Source: Streptomyces sp. CB02009 (GTDB lineage Bacteria; Actinomycetota; Actinomycetes; Streptomycetales; Streptomycetaceae). Taken from it: a stretch of DNA of 64,000 nucleotides. The translations under genes were made by a program, and so were the position numbers. The notes beneath the pieces are model-generated. The model was not told the origin of the DNA. It made no database searches and saw only the letters and a program-made list of their open reading frames with translations. Positions 43,497 to 52,450 of this stretch are shown in pieces. Location of the stretch: positions 1,286,329-1,350,328 of the forward strand of contig NZ_LIVV01000002.1 of NCBI RefSeq assembly GCF_001905825.1, given 5' to 3'. Positions within the stretch are counted from its first letter, which is position 1. Each line of letters starts with the position of its first letter.

Positions 43497-43726
43497 GGGG
43501 GCGGGCTCCTCACAGAACGCGGTGGGTGCGTCGGTCACCCCTGTCCGTTCCCGTACCCGCCGGGTGGCACGGAGCATCAGGAAACCCCGCACCACCCGCC
43601 GTACGGCCCAATCGACGGACGGTCCCATCGAGGCACGGCCCGATCGGCGCACGGCCACTCGACGGACGGCCCGATCGGCGACGGTGGCGCCGGCGGGATC
43701 GCTGCTCCCGCCGGCGCCGGCCGGGC

Positions 43727-45130
43727 TCAGTAGCGGAGCAGCCCCGCGTCGGTCCGTTCCCAGGCCGCCCGCAGCTCGGCGAGTCGCGCCGGTTCGAGCG
43801 GTGCCCGGTCCGCCTGCTCCCGGGAGTCCTCGGACAGGTCGAAGAGCTGGTCGCGACCGGACTTGCCCCGGTAGTACTTCCAGTCGCCGCGGCGCAGCGC
43901 CCGCTCGCCCCGCACCCGCCAGAAGAGGTCACGCTCCGGCACGTCGGCGCCGCGGAGCAGGTGCCCGGCGAGGCTGGTGCCGTCGAGGGGGTACGCGGGG
44001 TGGGGGCGGGCTCCGGCCAGCTCGAGCAGGGTCGCCGTCCAGTCGGGGGTGAACACCGGCAGGTCGCTGACCTGACCGCCGTCGATCCGGGCGGGCCAGC
44101 GGAGGATCGACGGGACGCGGATGCCGCCCTCCTGGAGCGAGCCCTTGTTGCCGGCGAGTGGCCAGTTGTAGGAGAAGCGCTCGCCGCCGTTGTCGCTGGC
44201 GAAGAAGACGAGGGTGTCCTGCTCCTGCCCGGAGCGCTTCAGCGCCTTGAGCACCTGGCCGATCGAGCGGTCGAGATCCTCGACCATCTCCTTGTACTTC
44301 TCGACGGAGCCGCCGTCCTGGTGCCACAGCGCGGAGCGGTCGCCGGCCTTGATGCGGCGGACGATCTCGTCGCTCGCCTCCTTGTCGCCGTCGGCTATCC
44401 AGGGCCAGTGCGGGGTGGTGAAGTTCAGGTTGAGCAGCCAGGGCCTGTCGTGGTCGCGGCTGACGTACTCCCCGGCGCGCTCGGTGAGGATCCGGGTGTA
44501 GTACCGCAGGTCCTTGTACTCGGCGTCCCCCTCGTACAGGTCGTACTCGCCGCCGAGACCGAGCTTCGAGTAGTACTCGAGCGCTCCGCCGAAGTTGCCG
44601 AAGAACTCGTCCCAGCCGGAACGCGTGGGGGAGTAGTCGGGCAGGTAGCCGCAGTGCCACTTGCCGATGAGGGCGGTGGAGTAACCGGAGTCCCGGAGGA
44701 GCGAGGCGAGCGTCGGATGGGTGGGTTCCAGGCCGACGGACTTGTCGGCGATCGGCTCGGCGAGCCCGCCCTTCGTACGGCCCGGGTAGCGGCCGGTGTA
44801 GAGGCTGAAGCGGGTGGGGGAGCAGGTCGCGGAACCGGAGTAGGCGTCGGTGAAGCGGACGCCCTCGCGGGCGAGACGGTCCAGGTGCGGTGTGCGGATG
44901 TGCGGGGATCCGTACGAGGAGAGGTCGGCCCAGCCGAGGTCGTCGCCCAGGATGAAGAGGATGTTGGGCCGTCGCGAGTGGCGGCGCGGATGCGCGGCAC
45001 GGAAGGGGCGCTCCCGCGGTTCGCCCGCGGGAGCCGCGTGGGCGGCGGACGCGCCGGCTCCCAGGGCGGCGGCGGCTGCGGCGCCGGCGGCGACCCCGCC
45101 GAGGGCGCGGCGGGACAGGGGCGTGGACAT
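43727..45130 (-). CDS. secreted arylsulfatase-type sulfatase
   Basis: A 467-residue type I sulfatase. The signal peptide looks Tat-type (SRRALGGVAAGAAAAAALG, ends near AHA). The first metal site is NILFILGDDLGWADLSSYG, and the formylglycine motif is CSPTRFSLYTGRYPGR (Cys converted by FGE). GKWHCG and TTPHWPW are further active-site segments, and the second metal site is FASDNGGERFSYN. It hydrolyses sulfate esters outside the cell. It is transcribed in the same direction as the NCS1 permease upstream; the long gap (422 bp) between them contains that gene's terminator. Confidence 0.92.
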   Translation of the reverse strand: MSTPLSRRALGGVAAGAAAAAALGAGASAAHAAPAGEPRERPFRAAHPRRHSRRPNILFILGDDLGWADLSSYGSPHIRTPHLDRLAREGVRFTDAYSGSATCSPTRFSLYTGRYPGRTKGGLAEPIADKSVGLEPTHPTLASLLRDSGYSTALIGKWHCGYLPDYSPTRSGWDEFFGNFGGALEYYSKLGLGGEYDLYEGDAEYKDLRYYTRILTERAGEYVSRDHDRPWLLNLNFTTPHWPWIADGDKEASDEIVRRIKAGDRSALWHQDGGSVEKYKEMVEDLDRSIGQVLKALKRSGQEQDTLVFFASDNGGERFSYNWPLAGNKGSLQEGGIRVPSILRWPARIDGGQVSDLPVFTPDWTATLLELAGARPHPAYPLDGTSLAGHLLRGADVPERDLFWRVRGERALRRGDWKYYRGKSGRDQLFDLSEDSREQADRAPLEPARLAELRAAWERTDAGLLRY

Positions 45131-45552
45131 ACGGGACTCCAGGAGGGCGTGCAGGCATGCCTCCGGGGCTCGGTGGACGGGGTGAGCGGAGGAAGCGTGG
45201 GTGCGGGGTGAGTGGGAAGGACGCGACCGGTCAGCGGCGGCGACAGACAGCGCTCGCGACACGGACGAGGTCCACGTGTCGGTGTTGGACGTGGGTGACC
45301 GAGCGGTCACGCAAGGGCTGCATGGGGCAGGAGTCTTGTCGAGGTGTCAGCGGCCGTCAACGGCGTCGGGGCAGGTCGACGCGCGTAGTTCGCATGATCG
45401 AAACGCGAGCGGCTCCGCACGCGAGCCGCTCCGTACGCAGGCCGCTCCGCTGCGGCAGGTGTTCGGTGGGGCGGGCGACGACGCGTCGGGCGGGAGCGTC
45501 CGTACCGCTCCCGCCCGACGCGTCGTCGCCCGGTGGGCGCTCGGGGTACGTG
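45131..45552. other. intergenic region with hairpin and short repeats
   Basis: 422 bp between the permease stop and sulfatase start, both on the minus strand. It holds the 27-bp hairpin (45472-45532), a run of GAGCCGCTCCGTACGC-like repeats (about 45405-45450), and probably the sulfatase promoter. No gene is evident. Confidence 0.6.
45472..45532 (-). terminator. very strong hairpin (27-bp arms) after the permease gene
   Basis: CGGGCGACGACGCGTCGGGC (45472-45491) continues GGGAGCG to 45498, and its exact complement follows at 45506-45532 after a 7-base loop TCCGTAC. It starts 21 bp after the stop codon of the NCS1 permease on the minus strand. Confidence 0.85.
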
Positions 45553-46998
45553 TCAGCCGACGGGCGCGGCCGTGTCGTCGGCCTCGGTGACGGCCGGGTG
45601 GATCGTCTCGGCCGGGGGGTCGGCCGTGCGCCGCACCCACAGCCAGTACAGGGCCGCGGTGACCACGAGCCCGACGATCCACGAGATGTCGGCGCCGTCG
45701 AGACGCTTGGTGATCGCACCGGTGTACAGCTTGGTGGCCAGGAACGGGATCTGGACGGCGACGCCCACGGCGTAGCAGGTCAGCGCGGTGACGTTCCAGC
45801 GGCCGTAGCGGCCGGCCGGGTCGTACAGGGCGGGGATGTCGACGCGCTCGCGGGAGACCAGGTAGTAGTCGACCAGGTTGATCGCGCTCCACGGCGTGAA
45901 CACCATCAGGATCAGCAGCACGAAGTTCTTGAAGTTGTCGAGGAAGTCGTCGCTGGCGGCCAGCGCGATGACCATCGACACCGCGGTGAAGCCGACGATG
46001 TAGGCGGCGCGGGCGCCGGCCGAGATGCGCGAGCGGCCGTCGAAGGCGGTGACGGTGGTCAGGATGGACATGAAGCCGCCGTACGCGTTGAGGCAGTTGA
46101 CCGTCAGCTTGCCGACCACGATCACCAGGTAGACGAGGACGGCCAGGACCGCGGGTCCGGCCAGGTCGCCGAGGAAGCCCACCTGGTCGCTCAGGAAGGT
46201 CTTGCCGGCGACGGCGGCGGTCAGCCCTCCCAGCGTCATGGCCCACTGGGAGCCGATGACGGAGCCGGCGAACGTGGACCAGAAGGTCGCCCGCGTGCTG
46301 GTGTCGCGCGGCAGGTAGCGCGAGTAGTCGGCGACGTACGGGCCGAAGGTCAGCTGCCATCCGGCGCCGAGCCCCACGGCGAGGAGGAAGGTCGCCGTCT
46401 CGAACCCCTTGGTCCCGACGTGCGCGCCGACGTCGTACTGCGTGAACAGCCGCACGAGGAGGTAGCCGAGGCCGAGGACGCCGACGACCGTGGCGACGCG
46501 GCCCGCGATGTGGATGAGGCGGTAGCCGGTGACCGCGACCACGGCGGTCAGGGCGCCGAAGACGAGGATGCCGGCGTTCGTGTTGCCGATGTGCAGCATC
46601 TCGGAGAGCGCCTGGCCGGCGAGCACGCTGCCGGTCGCGGCGAAGCCGAGGTACATGAGGATCACCAGCAGCAGGGGCAGGACCGCCCCGTAAACGCCGA
46701 ACTGCGCCCGGCTGGAGATCATCTGGGGGACGCCGAGCCGCGGTCCCTGGGCGGAGTGCAGCGCCATCACGATGCCGCCGAGCACGTTTCCGATCAGCAG
46801 CGCGGGTATCGCCCACAGCGCGTCGGCGCCGAAGACGACGGCGAGTGCGCCGTCGACGATCGCGGTGATCTGCATGTTGGCGCCGAACCACAGAGTGAAC
46901 TGGCTCCGCGGCGTGCCGTGCCGCTCGGCGTCAGGGATGACTTCGATGGTGCGCGTCTCCACGGAGAGTCGCTCTCCGGGGGTGTGCTGGACCGGCAT
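45553..46998 (-). CDS. NCS1-family nucleobase/purine permease
   Basis: A 481-residue NCS1 (Mhp1/CodB-like) permease. Typical points are the N-terminal FTLWFGANMQITAIVDGALA, QMISSRAQFGVYGAVLPLLL in TM3, SRYLPRDTSTRATFWSTFAG in the middle and FTPWSAINLVDYYLVSRERV in TM8-9. About 12 membrane segments. It imports a purine, pyrimidine, hydantoin or related compound with Na+ or H+. The start is ATG 46998 with GAGAGG upstream. It diverges from a methyltransferase gene across an AT-rich region with a perfect 12-bp palindrome. Confidence 0.93.
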   Translation of the reverse strand: MPVQHTPGERLSVETRTIEVIPDAERHGTPRSQFTLWFGANMQITAIVDGALAVVFGADALWAIPALLIGNVLGGIVMALHSAQGPRLGVPQMISSRAQFGVYGAVLPLLLVILMYLGFAATGSVLAGQALSEMLHIGNTNAGILVFGALTAVVAVTGYRLIHIAGRVATVVGVLGLGYLLVRLFTQYDVGAHVGTKGFETATFLLAVGLGAGWQLTFGPYVADYSRYLPRDTSTRATFWSTFAGSVIGSQWAMTLGGLTAAVAGKTFLSDQVGFLGDLAGPAVLAVLVYLVIVVGKLTVNCLNAYGGFMSILTTVTAFDGRSRISAGARAAYIVGFTAVSMVIALAASDDFLDNFKNFVLLILMVFTPWSAINLVDYYLVSRERVDIPALYDPAGRYGRWNVTALTCYAVGVAVQIPFLATKLYTGAITKRLDGADISWIVGLVVTAALYWLWVRRTADPPAETIHPAVTEADDTAAPVG

Positions 46999-47098
46999 GG
47001 TGAAGACCTCTCCCGCAGCGGTTCCGGTGTGTCCGGACGAGGCGCAGCCGTTGACGCGTGACTGCGTGCGCCGAATCTCGCATGGGTCTCAACAGGTA

Positions 47099-47110
47099 TC
47101 AAGATCTTGA
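47099..47110. promoter_or_regulatory. 12-bp perfect palindrome in a divergent promoter region
   Basis: TCAAGATCTTGA, followed by the second imperfect dyad TTGAATGGAGAATTTCAA, in an AT-rich island between the permease and methyltransferase genes. It resembles an operator of a GntR or MarR type regulator; the regulator is not in the window. Confidence 0.5.
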
Positions 47111-47238
47111 ATGGAGAATTTCAAATAGGTTCCGCTGCCGAGTCGACACCTTGCGTACCCCCGTCGGCCGCGCGTGCACAGGACGTCCAGTACGGTTTTT
47201 TGCCGGACCGGCAAGAATCGCGGCACGCGAGCGGCCGG

Positions 47239-47949
47239 ATGGGCATGGTGGGGTCCGTGACCGAGAACACCGAAAACACCGCAGCGGGATCGCCCGCGTC
47301 CCACGCCCTCACCCCCCTCGTCGACGCATACGTCGGAGACCCCGCGGTACGGGCGGAATGGGACGACCGGTACCTCGACCGGCAACAGCTCTGGAGCGGC
47401 CGGCCGAACGGCGCGCTCGTGGCCGAGGTCGCCGGGCTCACCCCCGGACGCGTCCTCGACGTCGGCTGCGGTGAGGGCGCGGACGCCGTCTGGCTCGCGC
47501 GCCGCGGCTGGGACGTGACCGCGCTCGAGGTCTCGGGCGTGGCCCTGGAGCGGGCGGCCGGACACGCACGCGACGCGGGCGTCGCCGTCCGCTGGGTGCA
47601 CGCCGCACTGACGGACGCGGCCCTCCCGCCGGCCTCGTTCGATCTGGTCTCCGCGCAGTACCCGGCGCTGCTGCGCACCCCTGACGCCGCTGCCGAGCGG
47701 GCGTTGGCCGGGGCCGTCGCGGTCGGCGGTGTGCTGCTGCTCGTCCACCACGCCGGAATGGACACCCGGCCGGCGGACGAGAGCGGCTTCGACCCGGCCG
47801 ACTACGTCTGGCCCTCGATGGTCACGGCGGTCCTCGGTGACGACTGGGTGGTGGAGGTGGACGAACAGCGGGCCCGCGTGGCACCCGACGGCGGAGCCGG
47901 CGCGCACCACACGGACGATCTGGTGCTGCGCGCCCGCCGACTGCGCTGA
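47239..47949 (+). CDS. class I SAM-dependent methyltransferase
   Basis: A 236-residue methyltransferase of the thiopurine/tellurite-like type. Motif I is RVLDVGCGEGADAVWLARRG, with DVTALEVSGVAL as motif II and HAALTDAALPPASFDLVSAQ for motifs III-IV. The pre-motif WDDRYLDRQQLWSGRPN (EWDDRY plus WSGRPN) is the TehB/YrrT-like signature. The start is uncertain: ATG 47239, ATG 47245 or GTG 47257; all lie after an open but unlikely extension to 47107. Substrate unknown. Confidence 0.86.
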   Translation: MGMVGSVTENTENTAAGSPASHALTPLVDAYVGDPAVRAEWDDRYLDRQQLWSGRPNGALVAEVAGLTPGRVLDVGCGEGADAVWLARRGWDVTALEVSGVALERAAGHARDAGVAVRWVHAALTDAALPPASFDLVSAQYPALLRTPDAAAERALAGAVAVGGVLLLVHHAGMDTRPADESGFDPADYVWPSMVTAVLGDDWVVEVDEQRARVAPDGGAGAHHTDDLVLRARRLR

Positions 47950-48026
47950 GCGCGTCTCCCCCACCGAGGAGCACCAAGATCACCCCGGTCCGCGGCGGGG
48001 GCAGGAGTCGAACTAGTCTTCGCTGC

Positions 48027-48653
48027 ATGGCCTTGCGACCTGACGAGTTCTACGACCACGCGCTCGCCGCCGCCGATGCCGAGCATCGGCTGCCTCTCGC
48101 GCGCATGACGGGGTGGAGCATCAGCCCCTTCGAGGCGGAAGGGCTGCGCGTCTCGCCCCTGCGCCCTCCGGTGCTGCCCGAGCCCCCGCGACACGGCGAG
48201 GACCCGTCCGACTGCGCGTCGTGCCGCGACCGCGGTGACGGCATCTGGTTCAACGACCGTTGGCGGCTCACGCGGATCGAGGGAGTCGGCGTGCCGCTCG
48301 TGCTGATGCTGCATCCGCTCGAGCACCACGACATGGCGGACCTGCCCGACGAGCTGGCGGCCGAGTTGGGGGTCCTGTCCACCCACATCGTCCGCCACGT
48401 GCAGGCCCTGCCCCATGTCTCCCGGGCCCACGTCTACCGCATCGGGGACGGCGGAGCGCACCTCCACATCTGGTTCTTCGCCCGGCCCGAGGGACAGACC
48501 CAGCTGTACGGGTCGTGGATGCCGGTCTGGGACGACCTGCTGCCGGAGTACCCGGCAGACGTCGCGGACGCGGACGCGGCGGCCGTGGCGGACGCGTTGG
48601 TGGCCTCCGCCGGCGGGAGTCGCACGCCTGCCGACGCCTCGACACCCGCCTGA
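48027..48653 (+). CDS. HIT-like superfamily protein
   Basis: A 208-residue protein with a HIT-like fold: CASCRDRGDGIWFNDRWRLT, VPLVLMLHPLEHHDMADLPD and, at the position of the histidine triad, GGAHLHIWFFARPEGQ (HxHxx). A CxxC pair near residue 62 may bind zinc. The ATG has no good ribosome site. HIT proteins hydrolyse or transfer nucleotides; the exact substrate is not predictable. Confidence 0.82.
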   Translation: MALRPDEFYDHALAAADAEHRLPLARMTGWSISPFEAEGLRVSPLRPPVLPEPPRHGEDPSDCASCRDRGDGIWFNDRWRLTRIEGVGVPLVLMLHPLEHHDMADLPDELAAELGVLSTHIVRHVQALPHVSRAHVYRIGDGGAHLHIWFFARPEGQTQLYGSWMPVWDDLLPEYPADVADADAAAVADALVASAGGSRTPADASTPA

Positions 48654-48668
48654 TCATCCACCGACAGG

Positions 48669-48716
48669 CCGGAGGGCCGGGCCGACGGGGAGTCCCCCGC
48701 CGTCCCGGCCCTCCGG
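48669..48716. terminator. bidirectional hairpin between convergent genes
   Basis: Perfect 13-bp arms, CCGGAGGGCCGGG (48669-48681) and its complement (48704-48716), enclosing a second partial stem. It lies between the HIT-like gene and the I36-type gene. Confidence 0.75.
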
Positions 48717-48727
48717 TGCGTTGCGCG

Positions 48728-49198
48728 TCAGCAGGCGGATACCCACAGGTGCGACCCGACCCGGTCGTTGACGAGTTCGCCCTGGCCGTGACCCGGGCTG
48801 AAGAACCGCAGGCCGGACGCGCCGAGGTCGGGAAGCGAGTGCCCCTGGTGGAGGCAGACCCACGAGCCGTTCCAGTCGGTGTCGCGGTAGAGCTTCACGT
48901 CCTCGGCGACGCCGGGGTAGCCGTTGTTCCAGACGTCCGAGACCTTGTCACGGCAGCCGGCCCAGTTGGCGTTCGCGCTGTTCCAACGGCAGTGGAACCC
49001 GCCCGCGTGGGGGTGCTCCCAGGCGTAGAGGAAGCCGTCCGGTCCGGGTGCCGCGGCGGGGACGACGGCGGCCGGTGCCGTGGCGGCGCCGGGGAGGGCG
49101 GCCTCGGGCACGGCGCCGCGGGCGTCGGCGACCGGGGCGGTCAGCAGGGCGAGGGCTCCGGCGGTGAGTGCCGTCGCGAGGGCGCGAGAGATGCGCAT
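48728..49198 (-). CDS. secreted peptidase-inhibitor I36-like protein
   Basis: A 156-residue exported protein: signal peptide ending near APVADA, an Ala/Pro linker, then a beta-gamma-crystallin-like domain resembling inhibitor family I36 (SMPI): FLYAWEHPHAGGFHCRWNSA, NWAGCRDKVSDVWNNGYPGV and VKLYRDTDWNGSWVCLHQGH. Cysteine pairs suggest two disulfides. ATG 49198 has GGAGAAAC upstream. The neighbour at 49391 is another secreted protein in the same direction. Inhibitory activity is a family guess only. Confidence 0.85.
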   Translation of the reverse strand: MRISRALATALTAGALALLTAPVADARGAVPEAALPGAATAPAAVVPAAAPGPDGFLYAWEHPHAGGFHCRWNSANANWAGCRDKVSDVWNNGYPGVAEDVKLYRDTDWNGSWVCLHQGHSLPDLGASGLRFFSPGHGQGELVNDRVGSHLWVSAC

Positions 49199-49215
49199 GG
49201 TGTTTCTCCTTCTCG

Positions 49216-49306
49216 GATGCGATGCGATGCGATGGGATGCGGTGACTCGGAGGATCGGTCCATGGATCGATGGGCCGATGGGGGTGGATGGGTGGATGGG
49301 TGGATG
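49216..49306. repeat. short tandem repeats upstream of the I36-like gene
   Basis: GATGC-type 5-bp units at 49216-49240 and three perfect GGTGGATG units at 49283-49306. They lie in the 5' region of the minus-strand gene starting at 49198 and may vary between strains. Confidence 0.85.
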
Positions 49307-49390
49307 GGGTGGTGCCGTCCGCTGTTCGTGCCGCGGTCGGCGGGCCGCCGCGTGCATGCGGCGCGCGGCGGAGCAGAAGGGGCAGGCGGA

Positions 49391-50326
49391 TCAGGCCTGC
49401 GGGGGGTCGCCGAGGATCCGGCGGGCACGGGGCAGCGCGGCGGCCGTCAGCCTGTCCCGCGTCTCGATGTCCGCGCGGTACTCCTCGGCGAGGAGCCGGT
49501 CGTGGTGGGCGTCGAGGCGCCGGGCCGTCCGGGACAGTCCCGACTCCGCGGCGCACCGCACCTCTGCCAGGGCGAGCCGGATCTCGTGGTCCTCGGGAAA
49601 GGGGCGTACGGGGGAGAGCGCGGCGGCACGGGCAGCCGCCGGCGTCGCGAAGGCGTACCCGACGCGCCCCATGCAGCGCCGCCACACTCCCAGGCTCTTC
49701 TGGTAGCCGGAGTCGGCCACGACCCGGCTCCGGAGGATCTGCCGCAGCGTGCCCACGCGGATCGATGACCGGAACCAGGCACCGAGGTCTCCGTACAGCT
49801 GGTGCTGGGCCTCCGCGACACAGCCGCGATCGCTGCGGCGCATGGTTCCGCCGCCGGGGAGGCGTACCGTCAGCCCGTCCGGGGAGGGGCCGTTGGCGGT
49901 GACCAGCGCGGCGGCCTTGCGGTCCGTCGGCAGTGTGGCGAAGTAGGCGCGGTTCGGATCGCTCTTCGCGAGGGCCGCACGCTGCCGCCGCAGCTCGGCA
50001 CCGTAGCCGTGCCGCAGGGCCCAGCCCGCGTCGTCGACGACGTACGGGAAGAGCGTGGACTCCGTCTCGTCGCCGAGCGGGAACACGCGGTACGTGAATC
50101 CGTGCCGGCCCATGCAGTCGCGCAGCAGCCGTTGTTCGGCGTCGTGCAGCAGCCGGTCGTCCGCGGTGGCCACCGTCGTGGCGATGAGGCGTGGTGGAGG
50201 TGGCCGTTCGCCCGCCGAAGGCCTGCCGGGGCCCGGCAGGGCGGTGACGGAGAGCGCGATCGTCGTACAGGCGACCGCCGCGGCGACGGCGAGCAGGGGG
50301 CGGCGGGCATGGCTGTTCCTGGGCAT
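49391..50326 (-). CDS. secreted protein of unknown function with Cys-motif repeats
   Basis: A 311-residue exported protein: signal peptide (RRPLLAVAAAVACTTIALSV), then a first unit with RDCMGRHGFTYRVFP, a Cys in DRGCVAEAQHQLYGDLGAWF, a second unit with WRRCMGRVGYAFATPAAA, and CAAESGL near the end. The C-M-G-x-x-G-[FY] motif appears twice and echoes the lipoprotein at 5366. Several Arg-rich helices. I do not recognise the fold. ATG 50326 has AGGAGA upstream. Confidence 0.75.
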   Translation of the reverse strand: MPRNSHARRPLLAVAAAVACTTIALSVTALPGPGRPSAGERPPPPRLIATTVATADDRLLHDAEQRLLRDCMGRHGFTYRVFPLGDETESTLFPYVVDDAGWALRHGYGAELRRQRAALAKSDPNRAYFATLPTDRKAAALVTANGPSPDGLTVRLPGGGTMRRSDRGCVAEAQHQLYGDLGAWFRSSIRVGTLRQILRSRVVADSGYQKSLGVWRRCMGRVGYAFATPAAARAAALSPVRPFPEDHEIRLALAEVRCAAESGLSRTARRLDAHHDRLLAEEYRADIETRDRLTAAALPRARRILGDPPQA

Positions 50327-50835
50327 GAGGTCTCCTGCGGTGGATGTGGGGGTGCGGTCCCGTGACGGTCCGTCGGTGCCGGTCGCTGTGCGGGCACCAG
50401 GAGGCGTAGGCGGTCGGGACGTCCGGTAGAGGCGTCGGCACCGAGCGGTGCGGCGGCCGGACAACCGAAGTCTGTGCCGCTCGGCGAGCGGGCCGCAAGC
50501 GTGTCCCGGGTGCTTCGGCGAAGTCGGGATGCGGTGGGATCTCCACCTCTCTGACCTGCGGGGACGTCCCTGTCCCGGGACACGGGTGAGCGCGGGACAG
50601 GGCCGGGGGGCGAACCGTACGGCCATCGGGGTGAGGCACCGGCAGCGCCCTCCCGGCCGTCCGGCCGACCGCGCAGCGCCCCCTCGCCGGTCGTTCCGTC
50701 GTCCCGTCGGACGCGCAACGTGACGACCTCCGCGTCGTTCTCGTGGTGTGCTCCGCGCCTCCAGGGCGTGGGGGAGGGGAGCGTCGACGGCGTCGTCCGC
50801 GCGTGCGCGGCGACCGGAGCGGAAGGAGTCGATCG
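50327..50835. other. intergenic region between divergent genes
   Basis: 509 bp without a convincing gene. A hairpin with 10-bp arms, CCCTGTCCCG (50568-50577) and its complement (50593-50602), lies near the middle, and GTCCCGGGAC palindromes are nested in it. It should contain the promoters of the secreted protein and the glycosidase. Confidence 0.55.
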
Positions 50836-52371
50836 GTGCACGACCGGACCACGTCAGGAGGCGGACCGTTCCGCCGGGCGGGCGCGGGGCGCCGCGGGCG
50901 CCTCGCAGCGGTCGGCCGGGGGCGGACCGCTCTTCGCCGCCGAGGCTTCGCCACGGCCATGGCGGCGTTGGGCGCGGCCGCCTGTCTCGCCGCGTTCCCC
51001 GCCGGGGCCACGACGCCCGATCCGATCCGGGCTCCGGCGGCCGTACCGGACTCGGTCCGGGGCCGGACGACGGAGGAACCCCGGTTTCTCCCGGCCGGTG
51101 CCGCCGCTGCCTCCCCGACCGCACCCGTCCTCGACCGGGAGTTCGCCGACCCGGACGTCGTGGAGGTCGACGGGGTGTTCCACGCCTACGCCACCAACGT
51201 CGCCGGCCGGCACGTCCAGCACGCCACCTCCACCGACCTGGTCCATTGGACGGTCGACGAGAAGGACGTCCTGCCGGTGCCGGGCGACTGGGTCAAGCCC
51301 GACCCTCCGCGCGACGTCTGGGCCCCTGAGGTCTTCGACAACGGCGACGGGTTCACCCTCCAGTACACGGCGCGCGACCGCGTCGGCGGGCGCCAGTGCA
51401 TCGGCGCCGCCCTGGCGTCCTCGCCCGACGGCCCCTTCCGGCCGGCCGGGGACGCCGCCCTGGTCTGTCCGACGGAGGCGGGCGGCGCGATCGACGCGTC
51501 GAGTTACACGGAGAACGGCACCCGCCATCTGCTCTGGAAGAGCGACGGGAACTGCTGCGGACTGGACACCTGGCTCCACATCCAGCCCGTCTCGTGGGAC
51601 GGCACGCGCGTCACCGGCGAACCGGTCCGGCTCCTCAGGCAGGACCGCGCGTGGGAGGGCGGCCTCGTCGAGGCCCCGACGCTGGTCAAGCGAGACGGCC
51701 GTTACGTCCTCCTGTACTCGGCCGGCGACTACCGCACCACCGGGTACGCGACGGGCTGGGCCATCGCCGACGCGCTCACCGGCCCCTATGTGAAGGGGGA
51801 CGAGCCGCTCCTGACCACGGACTCCTTCTCGGGAACCATCGGCGGACCGGGCGGCCAGGACGTCGTGACCGGCCCCGGCGGCCGGGACCGCATCCTCTTC
51901 CACGGCCGGGGCGCCGACCCCTCACGGCGCGCGCTGTACGTGGCGGACCTCGGCTTCGCGGACGGCCGCCCGGTCGTCCGGGGCAGCAAGACGCTCCACC
52001 AGGCGGAGCTCGCGCGGGTGCACCGGGCGACGATCCGCGAGGCGAAGGACGCGTGGGGCGGCCGGGCCGTCGGGCACATCGACGAACCGGACAGTTTCGT
52101 GGAGTTCCGGGTCTACGCGGCCTCCTCGGGGCCGCACACCCTGACCGTCCGCTACGGCAACGGCTCGCTGGACGCGGCGGGTGCGCCGGCCGCCGCGACG
52201 CACGGACTGACGGTCAACGGCGCGGCCGTCGGCGTCGTCGAATACCCGTACACGGGCTGGGACGCATGGCAGCCGCGTGAGGTCCCGGTGGAGCTGCGGG
52301 AGGGGTGGAACACTCTCCGGCTGTCGAAGGGGGAGCGCTACACGGAGCTGGACGCCGTGCAGGTGGCGTAG
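50836..52371 (+). CDS. secreted GH43-like glycosidase with CBM-type C-terminus
   Basis: A 511-residue exported enzyme. Signal-like region GFATAMAALGAAACLAAFPA. The five-bladed propeller domain begins DREFADPDVVEVDGVFHAYA (catalytic Asp), continues PRDVWAPEVFDNGDGFTLQY (second Asp/Glu region) and EGGLVEAPTLVKRDGRYVLL (acid/base Glu). The C-terminal domain (about 385-511; FVEFRVYAASSGPHTLTVRY, AWQPREVPVELREGWNTLRL) is CBM35/CBM6-like. GTG 50836 is preceded by AAGGAG 7 bp away, which overrides the earlier in-frame start at 50743. Likely arabinose- or xylose-containing substrates. Confidence 0.87.
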   Translation: MHDRTTSGGGPFRRAGAGRRGRLAAVGRGRTALRRRGFATAMAALGAAACLAAFPAGATTPDPIRAPAAVPDSVRGRTTEEPRFLPAGAAAASPTAPVLDREFADPDVVEVDGVFHAYATNVAGRHVQHATSTDLVHWTVDEKDVLPVPGDWVKPDPPRDVWAPEVFDNGDGFTLQYTARDRVGGRQCIGAALASSPDGPFRPAGDAALVCPTEAGGAIDASSYTENGTRHLLWKSDGNCCGLDTWLHIQPVSWDGTRVTGEPVRLLRQDRAWEGGLVEAPTLVKRDGRYVLLYSAGDYRTTGYATGWAIADALTGPYVKGDEPLLTTDSFSGTIGGPGGQDVVTGPGGRDRILFHGRGADPSRRALYVADLGFADGRPVVRGSKTLHQAELARVHRATIREAKDAWGGRAVGHIDEPDSFVEFRVYAASSGPHTLTVRYGNGSLDAAGAPAAATHGLTVNGAAVGVVEYPYTGWDAWQPREVPVELREGWNTLRLSKGERYTELDAVQVA

Positions 52372-52450
52372 ACCCGCCCTACATGCCCCGCCCGGGCCGG
52401 CTTCCCCCCCACCCGGCCCGCTTCTCCCGCTCAGGCCCGCTCTTCCCGGC

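Noticed and set aside
45131..45471. Small gene between sulfatase and permease
   Set aside because: Open frames there are Arg/Ser-rich, carry repeats and have no ribosome site.
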